Shown in pieces: positions 33,848 through 34,593 of a stretch of 34,593 nucleotides of DNA. The stretch's first letter is position 1. Each line of letters opens with the position of its first letter. The DNA is from Nitrososphaerota archaeon (GTDB lineage Archaea; Thermoproteota; Nitrososphaeria; Nitrososphaerales; Nitrosopumilaceae), in contig JAANXC010000081.1 in assembly GCA_018263495.1 (NCBI GenBank), positions 1 to 34,593 on the forward strand, read 5' to 3'. A program made the position numbers and the translations under genes. The notes beneath the pieces are model-generated. The model did no database searches. It had not been told where the DNA came from and worked only from the letters and a program-made list of their open reading frames with translations.

Positions 33848-34593
33848 ATGGCAAAGTGGGCTGATTATCTAATTTCTCAAGTATTATATGATCAAAATCA
33901 CATCATCACTAAAGTAAAACAACATCGTGATATTGGAAATAAAATAAGCGGTGGAGAAATTGTAGACCGTGATGCCCTTGCTAATAATTTAGGACATGGT
34001 GTCAAATACATGACAGTTTATGGTGACCTTGGCAAGATTAGGATGGGGAAAAATGTTAGATACTTTAGAGCATATGAGGATCATTACATTAGAATTGATG
34101 ACAATAAAGTTATGACAGATAATTTAGGCGAATTACCTGGTCTTGTTGAATCCCAACAAGAAGAACAACCTGTATTGGCTGAAGCAAAACCAAAACCAGC
34201 TGTTGAAACAAAGCCATTATCTGAACTCAGTTCTGCGTTCTTCTCTGAACAAGTTGAGCAGGAACCAGAACCAGCTGCTGTGGAGACAGAGGTAACACCG
34301 GAACCAGCTGCTGTGGAGACCGAAGTTACACCGGAACCAGCTGCTGTGGAGACCGAGGTAACACCTGAACCAGCTGCTGTGGAGACCGAAGTTACACCTG
34401 AACCAGCTGCTGTGGAGACAGAAGTTGCGCCGAAAGCAGCTAAAAAGAAGGTTATGAAAACTAAATCGCCAACTAAGAAGAAATCAGCTAAGAAACCTAC
34501 TAAGAAGAAATCAGCTAAGAAACCTACTAAGAAGAAATCAGCTAAGAAACCTACTAAGAAGAAATCAGCTAAGAAACCTACTAAGAAGAAATC
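33848..34593 (+). CDS. DUF3892-domain protein with acidic repeat linker and histone-H1-like Lys tail, 3' end outside window
   Basis: ATG at 33848; 248 codons are visible and the frame is still open. Residues 1-95 (MAKWADYLISQVLYDQNHHI onward to DNLGELPGL) match the DUF3892 pattern, ITKVKQHRDIG with GGEIVDRDALANNLGHGVKY and a YIRIDDN strand. Residues about 141-195 are five near-identical 11-residue repeats (PEPAAVETEVT). From about 209 on, nine-residue KKSAKKPTK units repeat to the window edge, very basic and like linker-histone or bacterial AlgP/HU tails. The tail should bind nucleic acid or other polyanions. The repeats are nearly identical at the DNA level, hence recent or prone to change in number. 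Confidence 0.85.
   Translation, partial: MAKWADYLISQVLYDQNHIITKVKQHRDIGNKISGGEIVDRDALANNLGHGVKYMTVYGDLGKIRMGKNVRYFRAYEDHYIRIDDNKVMTDNLGELPGLVESQQEEQPVLAEAKPKPAVETKPLSELSSAFFSEQVEQEPEPAAVETEVTPEPAAVETEVTPEPAAVETEVTPEPAAVETEVTPEPAAVETEVAPKAAKKKVMKTKSPTKKKSAKKPTKKKSAKKPTKKKSAKKPTKKKSAKKPTKKK
34268..34432 (+). repeat. Five tandem 33-bp coding repeats
   Basis: Units starting at 34268, 34301, 34334, 34367 and 34400 each begin GAACCAGCTGCTGTGGAGAC and differ at only a few third positions (ACA/ACC, GAG/GAA, GTA/GTT, CCG/CCT). They code the acidic Pro-Glu-Ala-Val-Glu-Thr linker of the DUF3892 protein. The last unit has diverged at its end (GTTGCGCCG). Confidence 0.95.
34472..34593 (+). repeat. Tandem 27-bp coding repeats, running past the window
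   Basis: Identical 27-bp units begin at 34472, 34499, 34526 and 34553, with a fifth cut by the window end at 34580. Each starts ACTAAGAAGAAATCAGCTAA and encodes Thr-Lys-Lys-Lys-Ser-Ala-Lys-Lys-Pro. No base differs between the complete copies I compared, so copy number probably varies between strains and may be mis-assembled from short reads. Confidence 0.95.

Overview
The window comes from an archaeon, very probably a marine ammonia-oxidising thaumarchaeon (Nitrososphaerota, Nitrosopumilus-like). The reasons are an AT-rich, densely packed genome, a CdvC/Vps4-type division ATPase with an N-terminal MIT domain, family-4 uracil-DNA glycosylase, archaeal-type AspRS, an F420-type LLM oxidoreductase, an iron-type ADH of the kind used in the thaumarchaeal 3-hydroxypropionate/4-hydroxybutyrate cycle, and many tiny lineage-type hypothetical proteins. 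It reads as core chromosome. I see no tRNA, rRNA, CRISPR, IS or phage genes, and no gene-free stretch over 300 bp.

Layout. 1-500: two minus-strand hypotheticals, one running off the window. 587-2215: a double-Rossmann SDR protein resembling the N-terminal half of Chloroflexus malonyl-CoA reductase. 2218-3922: minus-strand TauE permease, DUF192 protein and a hypothetical. 4016-5455: an MntR-type regulator with a perfect inverted repeat over its promoter, an anchored surface protein and a hypothetical. 5542-6670: a two-gene base-excision-repair operon (uracil and alkyl-adenine glycosylases) behind an 18-bp perfect palindrome. 6667-9822: DedA-like membrane protein, a 29-residue four-Cys protein, a solitary peptide-type ABC ATPase, and aspS. 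9811-14548: a branched-chain amino-acid operon read leftward, ilvB-ilvH-leuA-leuB. 14767-17075: NTF2-fold protein, then a Zn-alcohol dehydrogenase paired with an LsrF-like aldolase. 17173-19103: two tandem mini membrane proteins, an anchored lipoprotein-like protein, a SWIM zinc-finger protein and a metallophosphoesterase. 19100-26252: a leftward array containing a short hypothetical, a DHH phosphoesterase, cdvC, carA and carB. 26371-29879: citrate synthase, small hypotheticals and glycerate 2-kinase. 29959-33805: Fe-type ADH, F420 LLM oxidoreductase, flavin split-barrel protein, purN and a cupin. 33848-end: a DUF3892 protein with an acidic Pro/Glu repeat linker and a histone-H1-like Lys repeat tail, open at the window end.

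Working together. Several genes serve precursor supply: ilv/leu for branched-chain amino acids, carAB for carbamoyl phosphate, purN for purines, citrate synthase for the TCA segment, glycerate kinase, and possibly the SDR and Fe-ADH for semialdehyde reduction in carbon fixation. DNA repair (udg, mpg, a DHH protein) and division (cdvC) sit among them.

The most unusual point is the 5' end of carB. The conserved N-terminus is fully readable in frame, but a 21-nt insertion with an in-frame TAA and a small perfect inverted repeat splits a conserved motif. No ATG/GTG/TTG start is available for that frame, and local GC is raised. Second are the perfect inverted repeats in front of the mntR-like gene and the repair operon.
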